Assembly: GCF_009741925.1 (NCBI RefSeq)
Contig: NZ_WPCC01000006.1
Coordinates: 48,997 to 112,996, forward strand
Source of the DNA: Natronomonas sp. CBA1123
GTDB taxonomy: Archaea; Halobacteriota; Halobacteria; Halobacteriales; Haloarculaceae
Length of the DNA stretch: 64,000 bases
Direction of reading: 5' to 3'
The notes under the pieces were generated by a model. It was not told where the DNA came from and did no database searches. It saw nothing but the letters and a program-made list of their open reading frames with translations. Numbering within the stretch: position 1 is the stretch's first letter; every line of letters starts with the position of its first letter. Position numbers and translations under genes: made by a program. Positions 7,436 to 16,242 of this stretch are shown piece after piece.

Positions 7436-9193
7436 ATGAGCCAACAGGAGCCACCCGAGCGGGAGGCCGACGAGGGCGGGAAGCCGGAGCACCTCCGCAG
7501 CCGCGAAGTCACCGAGGGGACCGAACGTGCCCCGCACCGCGCGATGTTCCGCGCGATGGGGTACGACGACGAGGACCTCGCCTCGCCGATGGTCGGCGTC
7601 GCCAACCCCGCCGCCGACATCACGCCGTGTAACGTCCACCTCGACGACGTGGCGCAGTCGGCGGTCGACGGCGTCGACGGCGCCGGCGGCATGCCGATCG
7701 AGTTCGGCACAATCACCATCTCCGACGCCATCTCGATGGGAACCGAGGGGATGAAAGCCAGCCTCATCTCCCGGGAAGTCATCGCCGACTCCGTCGAGTT
7801 GGTCGCCTTCGGCGAGCGCATGGACGCCCTCGTCACTGTCGCGGGCTGTGACAAGAACCTCCCCGGCATGATGATGGCCTCCATCCGGACGGACCTCCCC
7901 TCCGTGTTCCTCTACGGCGGGTCCATCATGCCCGGCGAACACGACGGGCGTGAAATCACGATTCAGAACGTCTTCGAGGGCGTCGGCGCCGTCGCCTCCG
8001 GCGACATGAGCGAAGCGGAACTCGAAGAGATGGAACACCACGCCTGTCCCGGCGCCGGGTCCTGCGGTGGGATGTTCACCGCCAACACGATGGCTTCCAT
8101 CAGCGAGGCGCTCGGGATGGCGCCGCTCGGGTCGGCCTCCCCGCCCGCCGAAGGCGACGAGCGCTACGAGGTCGCCGAACGCGCCGGCGAACTCGTCCTC
8201 GAGTGCGTCCAGGAGGACCGCAAGCCCTCCGACATCCTCACGAAGGAGTCCTTCGAGAACGCCATCGCCGTCCAAGTCGCCTTGGGTGGGTCGACCAACG
8301 GCGTCCTCCACGTCCTCGCGTTGGCCGCCGAGGCCGGCATCGACCTCGACATCACCGAGTTCGACGAGATATCGAAGCGCACGCCAAAAATCGCCAACCT
8401 CCAGCCCGGCGGGACGCGTGTGATGAACGACCTCCACGAAATCGGGGGCGTGCCGGTCGTCATCCGGCGTCTGCTGGAGGGCGGTTACATCCACGGCGAC
8501 GCAATGACCGTCACCGGCCGTACCATCGAGGAGGAACTCGACGTGCTCGAAGAGACCGGCCACCTCCCCGACGACGAAGACATCGAGGCGGACTTCCTCT
8601 ACACCGTCGACGACCCCATCCACGAGGAGGGCGCCATCAAGATTCTCACCGGCAACCTCGCTCCCGACGGCGCGGTGCTGAAGGTGACCGGCGACGACGC
8701 CTTTTTCCACGAGGGGCCGGCCCGCGTCTTCGAAGACGAGGAGTCGGCGATGAAGTACGTCCAGGAGGACCGAATCGAATCCGGCGACGTCATCATCATC
8801 CGCAACGAGGGCCCGCAGGGCGGCCCCGGGATGCGGGAGATGCTCGGCGTGACCGCCGCCGTCGTCGGCGCCGGCCACGAGGACGACGTGGCGATGCTCA
8901 CCGACGGCCGCTTCTCGGGGGCGACCCGCGGCCCGATGATAGGCCATGCGGCCCCCGAGGCGTTCGTCGGCGGTCCCATCGGGGCCCTCGAGGACGGCGA
9001 CCACGTTACCATCGACATCCCCGAACGGAGCATCGAGGTCGACCTCACCGACGAAGAACTCGAAGCGCGTCTCGAGGACTGGGAACAGCCCGAGCCCTCG
9101 TATCCGACGGGCGTGTTGGCGAAGTACGGCATGGCATTCGGCTCTGCCGCCAACGGCGCGGTGACGAACCCCGGCGTGAAGCGCGACGACTGA
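7436..9193 (+). CDS. ilvD: Dihydroxy-acid dehydratase
   Basis: Dehydrates 2,3-dihydroxy-isovalerate and 2,3-dihydroxy-3-methylvalerate to the 2-keto acids, the common third step of valine and isoleucine synthesis. The 585-aa protein keeps all three cluster cysteines: C65 (DITPCNVHL), C138 (GCDKNLPG) and C210 ([14 protein letters not shown]). The last motif is the IlvD/Edd family signature. The start at 7436 is supported by a TTAA box 27 bp upstream. There is no ilvB, ilvN or ilvC nearby, so ilvD is transcribed alone. It converges on the DUF2391 gene across a hairpin-rich terminator region. Confidence 0.97.
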   Translation: MSQQEPPEREADEGGKPEHLRSREVTEGTERAPHRAMFRAMGYDDEDLASPMVGVANPAADITPCNVHLDDVAQSAVDGVDGAGGMPIEFGTITISDAISMGTEGMKASLISREVIADSVELVAFGERMDALVTVAGCDKNLPGMMMASIRTDLPSVFLYGGSIMPGEHDGREITIQNVFEGVGAVASGDMSEAELEEMEHHACPGAGSCGGMFTANTMASISEALGMAPLGSASPPAEGDERYEVAERAGELVLECVQEDRKPSDILTKESFENAIAVQVALGGSTNGVLHVLALAAEAGIDLDITEFDEISKRTPKIANLQPGGTRVMNDLHEIGGVPVVIRRLLEGGYIHGDAMTVTGRTIEEELDVLEETGHLPDDEDIEADFLYTVDDPIHEEGAIKILTGNLAPDGAVLKVTGDDAFFHEGPARVFEDEESAMKYVQEDRIESGDVIIIRNEGPQGGPGMREMLGVTAAVVGAGHEDDVAMLTDGRFSGATRGPMIGHAAPEAFVGGPIGALEDGDHVTIDIPERSIEVDLTDEELEARLEDWEQPEPSYPTGVLAKYGMAFGSAANGAVTNPGVKRDD

Positions 9194-9203
9194 ACGCGGT
9201 TCT

Positions 9204-9308
9204 CCGGCGGCTGTGCCGCCGGTAGCGGCGAGTGACCGTAGGGAACGAGCCGCTATTTTTCATCGAAGTTTTTGCCGGGTGGCCGCAGGCCACCCGTGCA
9301 AAAAGTTC
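9204..9308. terminator. Hairpin cluster between convergent ilvD and DUF2391 genes
   Basis: Three stems fill this 121-bp gap. The first has 8 perfect pairs around a TGT loop (9204-9222). The second has 7-bp arms, TAGCGGC at 9223 and GCCGCTA at 9249. The third is a 9-bp perfect stem around a GCA loop (9276-9296), extended by TTTTTGC at 9269 pairing with GCAAAAA at 9298 across one bulged base. The T-tracts on both strands suggest a bidirectional terminator. The style matches the larger array at 45539-45997. Confidence 0.65.
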
Positions 9309-9314
9309 GTGGTT

Positions 9315-9965
9315 CTAGAACCGCCCCTCCTCGTCGCCGATACCCAACCGCTCGCCGAGTTCCTCGAGTTCGTCGTTGATGTCGGTCCCGGACGATTCAC
9401 CGGGGAGGATATCGCCCAGCGCGGCCCCGAAGGAGGCGACCGTCCAGACCACGGAGATGCGGGCGAGAGCGACCGAGGGGTCGGCCCAGTCGATGCGGCC
9501 CCACAGCGTCATCGTGAACGCTGCGGTGAGGAACGCGACGATGAGGACGCCGGCGAGTCGCCGCGGTACGAGGCCGAAGATGGGTCGGTTGACGATTACC
9601 TCACGGAAGTCGGCGAAGTACAGCAGAGAAATCGCCATCAGGACGACGAAGGCGGCGTTCACTAGGAACAACACCGGCGTCGAAAGGAGATACGCAGCGA
9701 TGTCGAAGACGCCGTCTTCGACCAACATCGGAATCGAGAGGATAATCGCGCCGACGGTGGCCTCCGCGATGTCGCGTCGGGTGAACTTCCGGATGGTCTC
9801 CGAGACGGACGGCTCCGGCAGACGGTCCACGAGGGACATCACGTCACGGACCTCCCGTCGCTCGGCGTCGTCGTCGACGGTGGCTTCCAGCTCCGCGAGT
9901 TGCGAGCGGATTTCCCCGACTGCGACGTCTTCGAGGTCCGAGTCGCTCGACCCCTCGTTGCTCAC
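9315..9965 (-). CDS. DUF2391 (TIGR02587-type) integral membrane protein
   Basis: A 216-aa protein with a soluble, acidic N-terminal helix region (about residues 1-65, including ELEATVDDDAERREVRDVMSL). About five membrane segments follow, roughly residues 70-95, 98-120, 130-150, 158-178 and 183-200, then an acidic tail. The arrangement and the FADFREVIVNRP loop fit the DUF2391 family of uncharacterised membrane proteins. No catalytic residue can be named. Transcription converges with ilvD. Confidence 0.8.
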   Translation of the reverse strand: MSNEGSSDSDLEDVAVGEIRSQLAELEATVDDDAERREVRDVMSLVDRLPEPSVSETIRKFTRRDIAEATVGAIILSIPMLVEDGVFDIAAYLLSTPVLFLVNAAFVVLMAISLLYFADFREVIVNRPIFGLVPRRLAGVLIVAFLTAAFTMTLWGRIDWADPSVALARISVVWTVASFGAALGDILPGESSGTDINDELEELGERLGIGDEEGRF

Positions 9966-10026
9966 GGCCGTACGTCGGCCGGCCGTTCGAAAAAAGTTGC
10001 GTGCGGTTGTGTCGAGTCGCCGCCGT

Positions 10027-10392
10027 TCAGTCGTCGGGTTCGACGACCGTCGGGTCGTCGCCGTCGTCGCCGCGAACCGTCACGCTGTGTCGCGTGTGGC
10101 GGGCGTGAGTCTCCGCCCAGCGCTGTGCGGGCCGCTCCGAGAGGAACTCGTCGCCGTCGGGACACTGTCGGCAGGCGACGACCCACGGCGTCACCTCGTC
10201 GGGGAAGTGTCCGGTGTGGCGTTTGTGGTCCAACGCGAACCGTTCGAGCGCCTGATTGCCGACGCGAAGGTCGTCGAGTTCGTATTCGAGGTCCCACTCC
10301 CGGTTACACTGGGTACACGACACGGTGGGCGTGTCGTCGATTTCGTCCGGACAGCCGACCTCGTCGGTGTCTCCATCGAATCCGTCGGGCAC
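10027..10392 (-). CDS. Zinc-binding haloarchaeal hypothetical protein, about 121 aa
   Basis: Contains two CxxC knuckles, CTQC in VSCTQCNREWDLEYE and CRQC in VACRQCPDGDEF, plus several histidines (DHKRHTGHF, ETHARHTRH), so a metal site is likely. The frame is open to an ATG at 10440. However, a strong CATATATAC element lies inside that extension at about 10412-10420, 20-28 bp before the GTG at 10392, so the GTG start is preferred. The ATG-started version would be 137 aa. No named function is recognised. UspA lies 85 bp upstream on the same strand. Confidence 0.65.
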   Translation of the reverse strand: MPDGFDGDTDEVGCPDEIDDTPTVSCTQCNREWDLEYELDDLRVGNQALERFALDHKRHTGHFPDEVTPWVVACRQCPDGDEFLSERPAQRWAETHARHTRHSVTVRGDDGDDPTVVEPDD

Positions 10393-10477
10393 ATCTGGCG
10401 TTACACATCCCCGTATATATGCACACAGGTTCGTCGCCACGGACCGCCGGGCAGTTCAGACGAAACCACGCCGAGAC

Positions 10478-10987
10478 TCACTCCGGGAGGTAGAAGTCGG
10501 ACTTCGTGTGTCGGTGAGGGGAGGCGTTCTTCAGTTTCGCGATTTTCGCCGGACTCCGATTGCGGACGATGACCACGTCGTAGGCTTCGTCGGTGGCGAC
10601 GTTACCGCCGACGCTCGAGACGCTCGTCACCAGGTGGCCGGCGTTGTCGCTGCCGATGAACACCATCGATACGTCCTCCCGTTTGGCGACTTTTCGGATG
10701 CGAGTCGAGATGGACCCCGACGGTGCGTACTTGTCGACCGTCTTGTGTCTGAAGTCCGCACTCGGCGCCAGTCCCACGACCTGCTCGTGTAATTTCGAGA
10801 CGATGGGCTGCATGGCGAAGGGCTCTTCCTCGCCGAGCCAGCCACGTTTCCTCGCGTAGCCGGCGTTCCCCTTCGGAATGACGCTTACGGCCAACACGTC
10901 TTCGTCGAACACGACCGCGAACTCCGTCGCACGGACGAGCGCCGCCTCGGCGAGTTCGGACCCGTCGAACGGGACGAGGAGAGTCAT
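10478..10987 (-). CDS. Universal stress protein UspA family
   Basis: A 169-aa single Usp domain. It opens with the typical first strand MTLLVPFDGSELAEAAL, where the Asp begins the nucleotide-site loop. It ends the fold with VFIGSDNAGHLVTSVSSVGGNVA and VVIVRN, the position of the G-2x-G-9x-G[ST] ATP loop. That loop is altered (GGN at the end), so ATP binding is likely but not certain. It is cytosolic. Such proteins occur in many copies in haloarchaea; no specific stress can be assigned from context. Confidence 0.88.
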   Translation of the reverse strand: MTLLVPFDGSELAEAALVRATEFAVVFDEDVLAVSVIPKGNAGYARKRGWLGEEEPFAMQPIVSKLHEQVVGLAPSADFRHKTVDKYAPSGSISTRIRKVAKREDVSMVFIGSDNAGHLVTSVSSVGGNVATDEAYDVVIVRNRSPAKIAKLKNASPHRHTKSDFYLPE

Positions 10988-11083
10988 ACGCGAGTTCGGC
11001 GACGGGAGAGTGTTAAAGGTCCGGTCACGGAGATTTCTAGCGACGGGCCCCGTCGAATCGGGTCGAATTGTCCCGGATAGCCA

Positions 11084-12028
11084 TCACAGTACGCCGACAC
11101 TGGCTCGTGCCCGTCGCCGAAACGCCGTGTCGAACGACGAAAGCGTCGTTCCTTCCGACTCGAGGTCCCGGAGTCGCTCAGCTACCGTGGCGTCGATACT
11201 CGGCATGAGGATGGCCGAGGCCACGCCGGTGGCGACCGTTCGAGTCCGCCAGTCGACGTACCGGGGTGCCAGCCACGACGGCCAGTCAGCGAGCAAAACG
11301 GCGTTCCGCCACGCGAAGTGTCTGCTCCCCGCGAGACCCGAAAGCGAGAGTCGCTCGTCGAATTCCCCGAGAGCCGCGTCAAGTTCGGAGATGCCCTCCG
11401 CACCGTACACCGAAGCGAGCGTCTCCTGGACCACGTCGGTGAGCCGTTCGAGAACATCGTTTATCCGGTCGTGGTCCGCCCGCTTCGCTTCGCGGTTCGG
11501 GTCGATAGCGACTTCGTCGAGTGCGTACGTGAGGTCGTAGTTGATGTGGGCGTTGATGCCGAGCAGCGCGTCCTGCGTGACGAGCGTCTCACCCCGAAGG
11601 GATGCGGCGAAGGCGATTCGCCACGGGCGTGGGACGGCACCGAACTCACGCCGCTCGAAGGCGAGAAGCGCCCGGCGGTAGTGTTCGGCGAACGTGACGA
11701 GGTACGCCCGGACCCACTCCGAATCCTCGAAAGTCGCCGAATCGATACCCGCTCGAACGGCCTCCGTCATGGTGCTGTACACCGTGAGAAACACCGAGCG
11801 TCTGTCGTTTCGGTCCCGGAGGTGCGCCGCCGCGTTCGCCAACCGTTCTGCAGCGTCGTCGACGGAGTCGAACGGCTCCGACAGGAGTTCGAGCAGCCGC
11901 TCGTCGGACGGGGTTTCGGCGACGCTTCGGAGACGGGCTTCGGTGGCCGTCCGAATCCCGCGACGATAACTCGAGAGAAGCGCCCACAACTCCTCGATTA
12001 CTGGTGCGTGGGTTCGTAGTGGACTCAT
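11084..12028 (-). CDS. DUF5995 family protein
   Basis: A 314-aa soluble, mostly alpha-helical protein. The signature is LGINAHINYDLTYALDE near the middle (about residues 183-199), where a His-x-Asn pair sits in a helix; this motif marks DUF5995. Surrounding segments (RRALLAFERREFGAVPRPW and SRHFAWRNAVLLADWPS) are rich in Arg, Trp and His. The biochemical function of the family is unknown. The truncated cupin gene ends 14 bp upstream on the same strand, so the two may be cotranscribed. Confidence 0.8.
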   Translation of the reverse strand: MSPLRTHAPVIEELWALLSSYRRGIRTATEARLRSVAETPSDERLLELLSEPFDSVDDAAERLANAAAHLRDRNDRRSVFLTVYSTMTEAVRAGIDSATFEDSEWVRAYLVTFAEHYRRALLAFERREFGAVPRPWRIAFAASLRGETLVTQDALLGINAHINYDLTYALDEVAIDPNREAKRADHDRINDVLERLTDVVQETLASVYGAEGISELDAALGEFDERLSLSGLAGSRHFAWRNAVLLADWPSWLAPRYVDWRTRTVATGVASAILMPSIDATVAERLRDLESEGTTLSSFDTAFRRRARASVGVL

Positions 12029-12042
12029 TGGTTCTGCGGTCG

Positions 12043-12342
12043 CTACTCCGAGCGTCTCCGTTCAGGGCGCTCGACGGCAATCGTTCCGTCGTGGTCGTCT
12101 TTGACGACAATCGAGACCGCGGACACTATCGATCCCTCACCGCCGGTGACAGAGAGGGGTTGGCGACTCGTGTGTTCGTGTACCGCCGTTCGCTCACCCA
12201 GCCCGAAGAACACCTCGTTCGTCGAGAGCCTCCTGTTCCCGTCGAAGGGGTCCTCAACCCCCGGCTTTACGTGCACCCCTGTCTCGAACATGGTCCCATC
12301 TCGTCGTTCAACATCAGTCTCACCCAGCCGTACAACATCCAT
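12043..12342 (-). CDS. Cupin-like protein lacking the second motif, 99 aa
   Basis: The sequence starts MDVVRLGETDVERRDG. The first cupin motif is recognisable in FFGLGERTAVHEHTSRQPLSV: two metal-type histidines HxH, then Gln in place of the usual Glu, then GGEG. The second motif (GxxPxGxxHxxxN) is absent; the protein ends in a charged tail. It is therefore a half cupin, either a genuine short form or a decayed gene. A GTATATCC element lies 24 bp upstream of the ATG at 12342, so it is probably transcribed. DUF5995 follows after 14 bp. Confidence 0.55.
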   Translation of the reverse strand: MDVVRLGETDVERRDGTMFETGVHVKPGVEDPFDGNRRLSTNEVFFGLGERTAVHEHTSRQPLSVTGGEGSIVSAVSIVVKDDHDGTIAVERPERRRSE

Positions 12343-12432
12343 GCCAGATGTACGCACACGGAAGGATATACCTACCGCCGAGATGGTATTAGGCGGTTGA
12401 TAACAATCCGAGATGTTCCCGTTTTGTTCCGT

Positions 12433-12543
12433 ATGTCCGTCTGGCTCGTGTCGGCGTTCCTGCTGTGGGCGCTCGGCATCGCCCTCTTTTGGGCGTTGCT
12501 GTACGGTTACGGGGAGCAACAGGGAACGCTCGACGGCTACTGA
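12433..12543 (+). CDS. Single-pass small membrane protein, 36 aa
   Basis: A short ORF with one strongly hydrophobic helix (MSVWLVSAFLLWALG onward, about residues 2-26) and a polar tail ending GTLDGY. It has no cysteines or catalytic signs. It lies divergent from the cupin-like gene, with an AT-rich stretch (GGTATTAGG) upstream that could hold a promoter. The prediction rests on length, hydrophobicity and position only. Confidence 0.4.
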   Translation: MSVWLVSAFLLWALGIALFWALLYGYGEQQGTLDGY

Positions 12544-12920
12544 GGCGTCTACGCGATACCGTGTTCGGGTTACAAACGTAATCGCCGTTATACGACTACC
12601 GCGAAACACGGCCGTGCGGTTCGACCTATCTGGTTAACTTCGCTGGCGTTTCATCGTGAACACTCCAGTATCAATATCGGAATCCGGGGACGCTCCACCG
12701 CCCCCGGCTGACCATGAAGACCCGGAACCGCATCCTATTGGGACAGCGCGAAGGACATCGTTATTCGGTTTTTACCGGGGTCGTAGGGGCGGCTTTACGG
12801 TATCTGCTCTGATGGTTTTCGATGGACAACACCGTATTCCTGTTTCGTCGTCGGAAAGCGCCGTCATCGAGAGTCATACGTTGTCCGGTGTTTTTGTGAC
12901 TACGGGCCGACTGAGAGGTC
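12544..12920. other. Gene-free 377-bp stretch
   Basis: I see no supported gene here. Short open frames exist, but they have no good start and no haloarchaeal acidic character. The GC content falls compared with neighbours, and several AT-rich patches occur (near 12755-12775 and 12885-12900), the last of which may be the promoter of the small zinc-finger gene at 12921. Confidence 0.5.
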
Positions 12921-13079
12921 ATGGCCTCGAAGCCGCAGGTTCAATGTCCACTCTGCCATCTGGAACTCGACGACTCGGAGCATCTCCAGGACCATCTGGT
13001 CGAGTCCCATTCCTCGAGCGAGCTGGCTGAGGCCATCGTCTCCCGGTGGGAGGCGACCGAATACGGGTACGACTCTTGA
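12921..13079 (+). CDS. C2H2-type small zinc-finger protein, 52 aa
   Basis: The ORF starts MASKPQVQCPLCHLEL and continues DDSEHLQDHLVESH. Cys-x2-Cys (about residues 9 and 12) and His-x4-His (about 25 and 30) fit a C2H2 finger, unlike the CxxC/CxxC ribbons elsewhere in the window. A helical tail follows (SSELAEAIVSRWEATEYG). It could bind DNA, RNA or protein; no target is known. The neighbouring region is otherwise empty. Confidence 0.6.
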   Translation: MASKPQVQCPLCHLELDDSEHLQDHLVESHSSSELAEAIVSRWEATEYGYDS

Positions 13080-13246
13080 GGGGTGTCGTCAGGCTGTGCC
13101 GCCGTCGGTCCAGACCACATCGGTATGACTCGTCTCACGGCCAGCGGTGCCTCATCGAATGTCAAGCCGGAGCTCAACTGAGGGGACGGTCACTGCTGGA
13201 ATCGAGGTTACGGTTAGTTAGAAAAGCGAAATTGATTTTATGGCCG

Positions 13247-13399
13247 CTACGCCGGCCGCTCACCCGACCGAATATTCGTCAGCGTGAGCGTCCACACGGC
13301 CCTGCAGTTCGAGCATTCCAATTTCACGTTCTTCGTCTCCTTCCCCCGCGTAAACTCAGAGATATCGTGACCGCAGTCACACGAGAATTCAACCTCCAT
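13247..13399 (-). CDS. Small zinc-ribbon protein, 50 aa
   Basis: The ORF starts MEVEFSCDCGHDISEF and contains CDCG (about residues 7-10) and CSNC (about 29-32), followed by RAVWTLTL. The fold expected is a single zinc ribbon with beta strands on both sides. A CCTTTTGTAGG element lies about 22-25 bp upstream of the ATG. I do not recognise a named family beyond haloarchaeal short zinc proteins. A long intergenic space separates it from tRNA-Pro. Confidence 0.6.
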   Translation of the reverse strand: MEVEFSCDCGHDISEFTRGKETKNVKLECSNCRAVWTLTLTNIRSGERPA

Positions 13400-13578
13400 A
13401 CGAAGAAATCGAAGGAAACCTACAAAAGGTTTGATATGGTGTGATATTACGGGTTAATACCGAAATGCCACCGGCCACATTCGCTGTTGAGGTCGGTGCT
13501 TGGTGGTAGGATTTAGAGAGGGTTTTGGACGCAGAGGTAACTAAGCATCTACTAATCAGGCAGTTAGAGAACTTGTAG

Positions 13579-13649
13579 TGGGACCGCCGTGATTCGAACA
13601 CGGGTCCAACGGACCCCATCCGCAGAGGATACCACTACCCCACGGTCCC
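13579..13649 (-). tRNA. tRNA-Pro (anticodon GGG)
   Basis: The 71-nt gene folds as a cloverleaf. The acceptor stem is GGGACCG with CGGTCCC, the discriminator is A, and no CCA is encoded. The T arm is CCGTG-TTCGAAT-CACGG. The anticodon loop is A-T-GGG-G-T, giving GGG, which reads CCC and CCU proline codons. The D arm contains the GGTA loop. The outermost anticodon-stem pair is a T-T mismatch above a G-T wobble. No intron is present. Confidence 0.95.
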
Positions 13650-13702
13650 TTGCATTTCGACGGAGGGCGCACCGGCCTTTAACCTCTTCGTTTCGATTCG
13701 GC

Positions 13703-14581
13703 CTACACGAGGACGCGTTCCAGTTCGACCACTTCGCCACTGTCGGCGTCGGGGTCACCGGCGAGATGTCCGAGACACACCGCTGCGCCGTCGGGCGTGT
13801 AGCAGACGACCAACGTGCCGTCGTCGGCTTCATCCAGGTCCGCGTCGATGACGCCGGGTGCGTACACCGGCGCGCCGTTTGCGATTTCGCGTGCCGCCGA
13901 GGGGGCGACGGTCACCGAAGGGAGGAACTCCAGCGCCCGTTCGGCCGGTTGAACGACTTCCCGTAATAGTTCGGCGTCGTCGTTCTCACGCCAGAAGGCG
14001 AGGCCGTCGGCGAAATCCTGCAGCGTGGCGAGCGTCCGGTCGTCGAAGGGTCCGGTTTTCGTCCGCCGGAGGTCGCCCATGTGGGCGCCAGTACCCAACG
14101 CGAGGCCGAGGTCGTGACACAGTTTTCGGATGTAGGTCCCGCTTTCGCACTCCACGTCCAGTAAGACACGTCTGCCGTCGACTTCGAGCGCGTCGAGACG
14201 GTGTATCGTCCGGACCCGAAGCCGTCGAGCGACGGCCGATTTTCGCGGCGGCTTCTGGTACAGCGGCCCCTCGAACTCCTCGAGGGTCGATTCGAGGTCG
14301 TTCGGCGCCGCTGCGTGCAGTTCCAGCACCGAGACGTACCCCTTCCGACTGTCGTCGAACACCTGTGCGGCACGCGTGGCCGTCCCGGTCAGGATGGGGA
14401 GACAGCCGGTGACTTTGGGGTCGAGCGTCCCCGCGTGGGCCGCCTGTCCAACATCGGCCATATCCCGGACCCAGGCGGCGACCTGGTGGGCCGACGGTCC
14501 CGGTGGCTTATCGAGATTGATGACGCCGAATTCGAGCAGCGTCGCCGGGTCACGGTCGTCGGGCGGCCCACGTTCCTCCAT
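13703..14581 (-). CDS. truB: tRNA/rRNA pseudouridine synthase Cbf5 (TruB family)
   Basis: Catalytic subunit of archaeal H/ACA ribonucleoproteins; it also acts on tRNA position 55 in vitro. The catalytic Asp is in AGTLDPKVTG (about residues 50-59), preceded by the LDKPPGPSAHQV entry motif. ESGTYIRKLCHDLG is motif III. A C-terminal PUA domain covers about residues 210-290. At 292 aa it lacks the N-terminal extension of eukaryotic dyskerin. It follows cmk by 2 bp on the same strand, the conserved archaeal cmk-cbf5 arrangement. Confidence 0.95.
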   Translation of the reverse strand: MEERGPPDDRDPATLLEFGVINLDKPPGPSAHQVAAWVRDMADVGQAAHAGTLDPKVTGCLPILTGTATRAAQVFDDSRKGYVSVLELHAAAPNDLESTLEEFEGPLYQKPPRKSAVARRLRVRTIHRLDALEVDGRRVLLDVECESGTYIRKLCHDLGLALGTGAHMGDLRRTKTGPFDDRTLATLQDFADGLAFWRENDDAELLREVVQPAERALEFLPSVTVAPSAAREIANGAPVYAPGVIDADLDEADDGTLVVCYTPDGAAVCLGHLAGDPDADSGEVVELERVLV

Positions 14582-14583
14582 GT

Positions 14584-15162
14584 TCAGAACTCGTAGCGGA
14601 CGTTCTCGACAGGTGCTTTCCCTTCGTCGCTCTCGACGTCGTAGGACTCCAGCGTAGTGAGCACGACGTTGAGGACGCCCTCCGGCGAGAGTCGGGCGGT
14701 GTTGAGCGCGAGGTCGTAGATGCCGAGTTCGTCGATGTCGATGTTGTAGTACTCCCGATACCGGAGCGCCTCACTGTCGCCGCGTTCCTTCGTCTCCTTG
14801 CGTGCGAGTTCGACGGACTTGTCCTCGCGGTCGGCGATGCGTTCGGCGCGAATCGACAGCGGCGCGTCGAGCCACACCCGGAAGTCGGCGTGTTCGCCGG
14901 CCATCCACCCGGCCAGCCGGGATTCGAGGACTACGTCGTCTCGCTCTTCTGCGATTTCCCGTTGCCGACGGTCGAGGTCGCGGTCTATCTGGTCGTCCTC
15001 CTCGGCGAGTTTGTTCAACTCCAGCGGCGTGAGGCCGCGGTCGGCGGCCAACTCCCGGAAGATGTCACCACCGCTTACGTGTTCGTATCCGAGTGCCTCG
15101 GCCAGGGAGGCAGCGGCCGTACTCTTCCCGCTGCCCGCGGGGCCGGAGATGGTCACTAACAT
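14584..15162 (-). CDS. cmk: Cytidylate kinase, archaeal type
   Basis: Phosphorylates CMP and dCMP with ATP in pyrimidine nucleotide recycling. The 192-aa protein starts with the P-loop [11 protein letters not shown] (residues 5-15), followed by the GGDIFRELA substrate helix and [20 protein letters not shown], typical of the short archaeal Cmk. The lid region is [11 protein letters not shown]. It lies between the DUF106 membrane protein and cbf5; the cbf5 start is only 2 bp downstream, so the two are cotranscribed. Confidence 0.95.
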   Translation of the reverse strand: MLVTISGPAGSGKSTAAASLAEALGYEHVSGGDIFRELAADRGLTPLELNKLAEEDDQIDRDLDRRQREIAEERDDVVLESRLAGWMAGEHADFRVWLDAPLSIRAERIADREDKSVELARKETKERGDSEALRYREYYNIDIDELGIYDLALNTARLSPEGVLNVVLTTLESYDVESDEGKAPVENVRYEF

Positions 15163-15255
15163 ATCAGTACTCCGCCGCTGTGACTGAAAGAGGTTACCCT
15201 TCGGGGCGACGAAACGGGGACGGAACGCGGAACCGCAACGGAAAACGAGACCGGA

Positions 15256-16146
15256 TTACGTCGGCGTCGTCTGGATGTTCAGCGCCTTGCGGATGACCTG
15301 CGTGAAGCACATCGAGCAGACGAAGTACCAGACGATCCACGCCTGAATCGGCCCGACGAAGCCGTCGGTCCACTCGACGGGTCCGACGATGGGCATCACC
15401 ATCGTCGCGAGGTTCGCGTGGGCCTGGCTGCCGCGGAAGCCGACAATCCAGTACATCCACAGGAACACCGGGATGGTGAGCAGCATAATCCACACCATCG
15501 GGCGGAACTGCTCTTTGAACATGCCCATGTTGTCGGCCATCGCCTCCATCTGCTCGTCTTGGATGCGTTCGAGTTCCTCGTCGTCACCGCGCTCCTTGGC
15601 CTCCTTCCGTTTGTCTTGGATGTCTTTCATCCGCTGTTGGTACTCGCCCATCAGCTCCATGTCCATGAGGTTCGCCTGCAGGAGCGTCGAGTACAGCCCC
15701 GTAAACAGCGCCAGAACCATCACGACGGCGAAGAACGGGAGCAAATCCAAAAGCGGGCCGAGAAGGATGTCGAGGGTGCTCGCCAGCGGGTCTCGGACCG
15801 AGGAGAACGTGTATCCGGCGAACATCGACACCGAGCCGACCGCGGCGAGTTTGTCCCACTTCGTCCACGAGGAGCCCTCGTCGGGGGCGTCCGGTATCTC
15901 GAGGTCGTCGTCTTCGAGCGCCTCCCGCACCGCGTCGGGATTTTCGAGGTCGAACCCCTCGCCGTCGGAGTCGACGAGGACGCCCTTCTCGATGAGCCGT
16001 CCCCACTGTCCGCTCGTGAGTTCGTCGGAGACGTCGCCCCACGAGACCGTCTCCTCGTCGGCGCGTTCGAGGACGTACTCGATGGCGGACTCCATCTCGG
16101 GGTCCTCCCGGACGAGTTCCTGTACTTTCGATGCCGTGCGTGCCAT
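15256..16146 (-). CDS. DUF106 membrane protein (EMC3/TMCO1/Oxa1-like insertase family)
   Basis: Archaeal relatives of YidC/Oxa1 and eukaryotic EMC3 are thought to insert membrane proteins. This 296-aa protein has a soluble N-terminal region (about residues 1-95, winged-helix-like and acidic). Membrane segments follow near 100-118, 132-158 and 215-240, with a final one near 262-284. Between the second and third is a charged coiled coil (MKDIQDKRKEAKERGDDEELER, about 168-200), the hallmark of the family. It sits between adk and cmk, the conserved archaeal order. Confidence 0.92.
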   Translation of the reverse strand: MARTASKVQELVREDPEMESAIEYVLERADEETVSWGDVSDELTSGQWGRLIEKGVLVDSDGEGFDLENPDAVREALEDDDLEIPDAPDEGSSWTKWDKLAAVGSVSMFAGYTFSSVRDPLASTLDILLGPLLDLLPFFAVVMVLALFTGLYSTLLQANLMDMELMGEYQQRMKDIQDKRKEAKERGDDEELERIQDEQMEAMADNMGMFKEQFRPMVWIMLLTIPVFLWMYWIVGFRGSQAHANLATMVMPIVGPVEWTDGFVGPIQAWIVWYFVCSMCFTQVIRKALNIQTTPT

Positions 16147-16242
16147 TACCCTCCCTAGTCAAGGACGGGTAATCAACCTTTTACCTTGGCGGCGTGCTCG
16201 ACTCGGCGAGCGGACGGACGGCGAAAAGCAGTTCCCCGCCGT

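Noticed and set aside
7274..9004. Long antisense open frame (576 codons) across ilvD
   Set aside because: It mirrors the ilvD coding sequence; no ribosomal or promoter support, and composition is that of an antisense frame.
12656..13030. 124-codon open frame in the gene-poor region
   Set aside because: It starts at GTG with no promoter-like box, overlaps the better supported C2H2 zinc-finger ORF, and has no acidic haloarchaeal character.
13389..13619. Minus-strand ORF running over tRNA-Pro
   Set aside because: Its start lies within the tRNA gene and the product shows no family resemblance.
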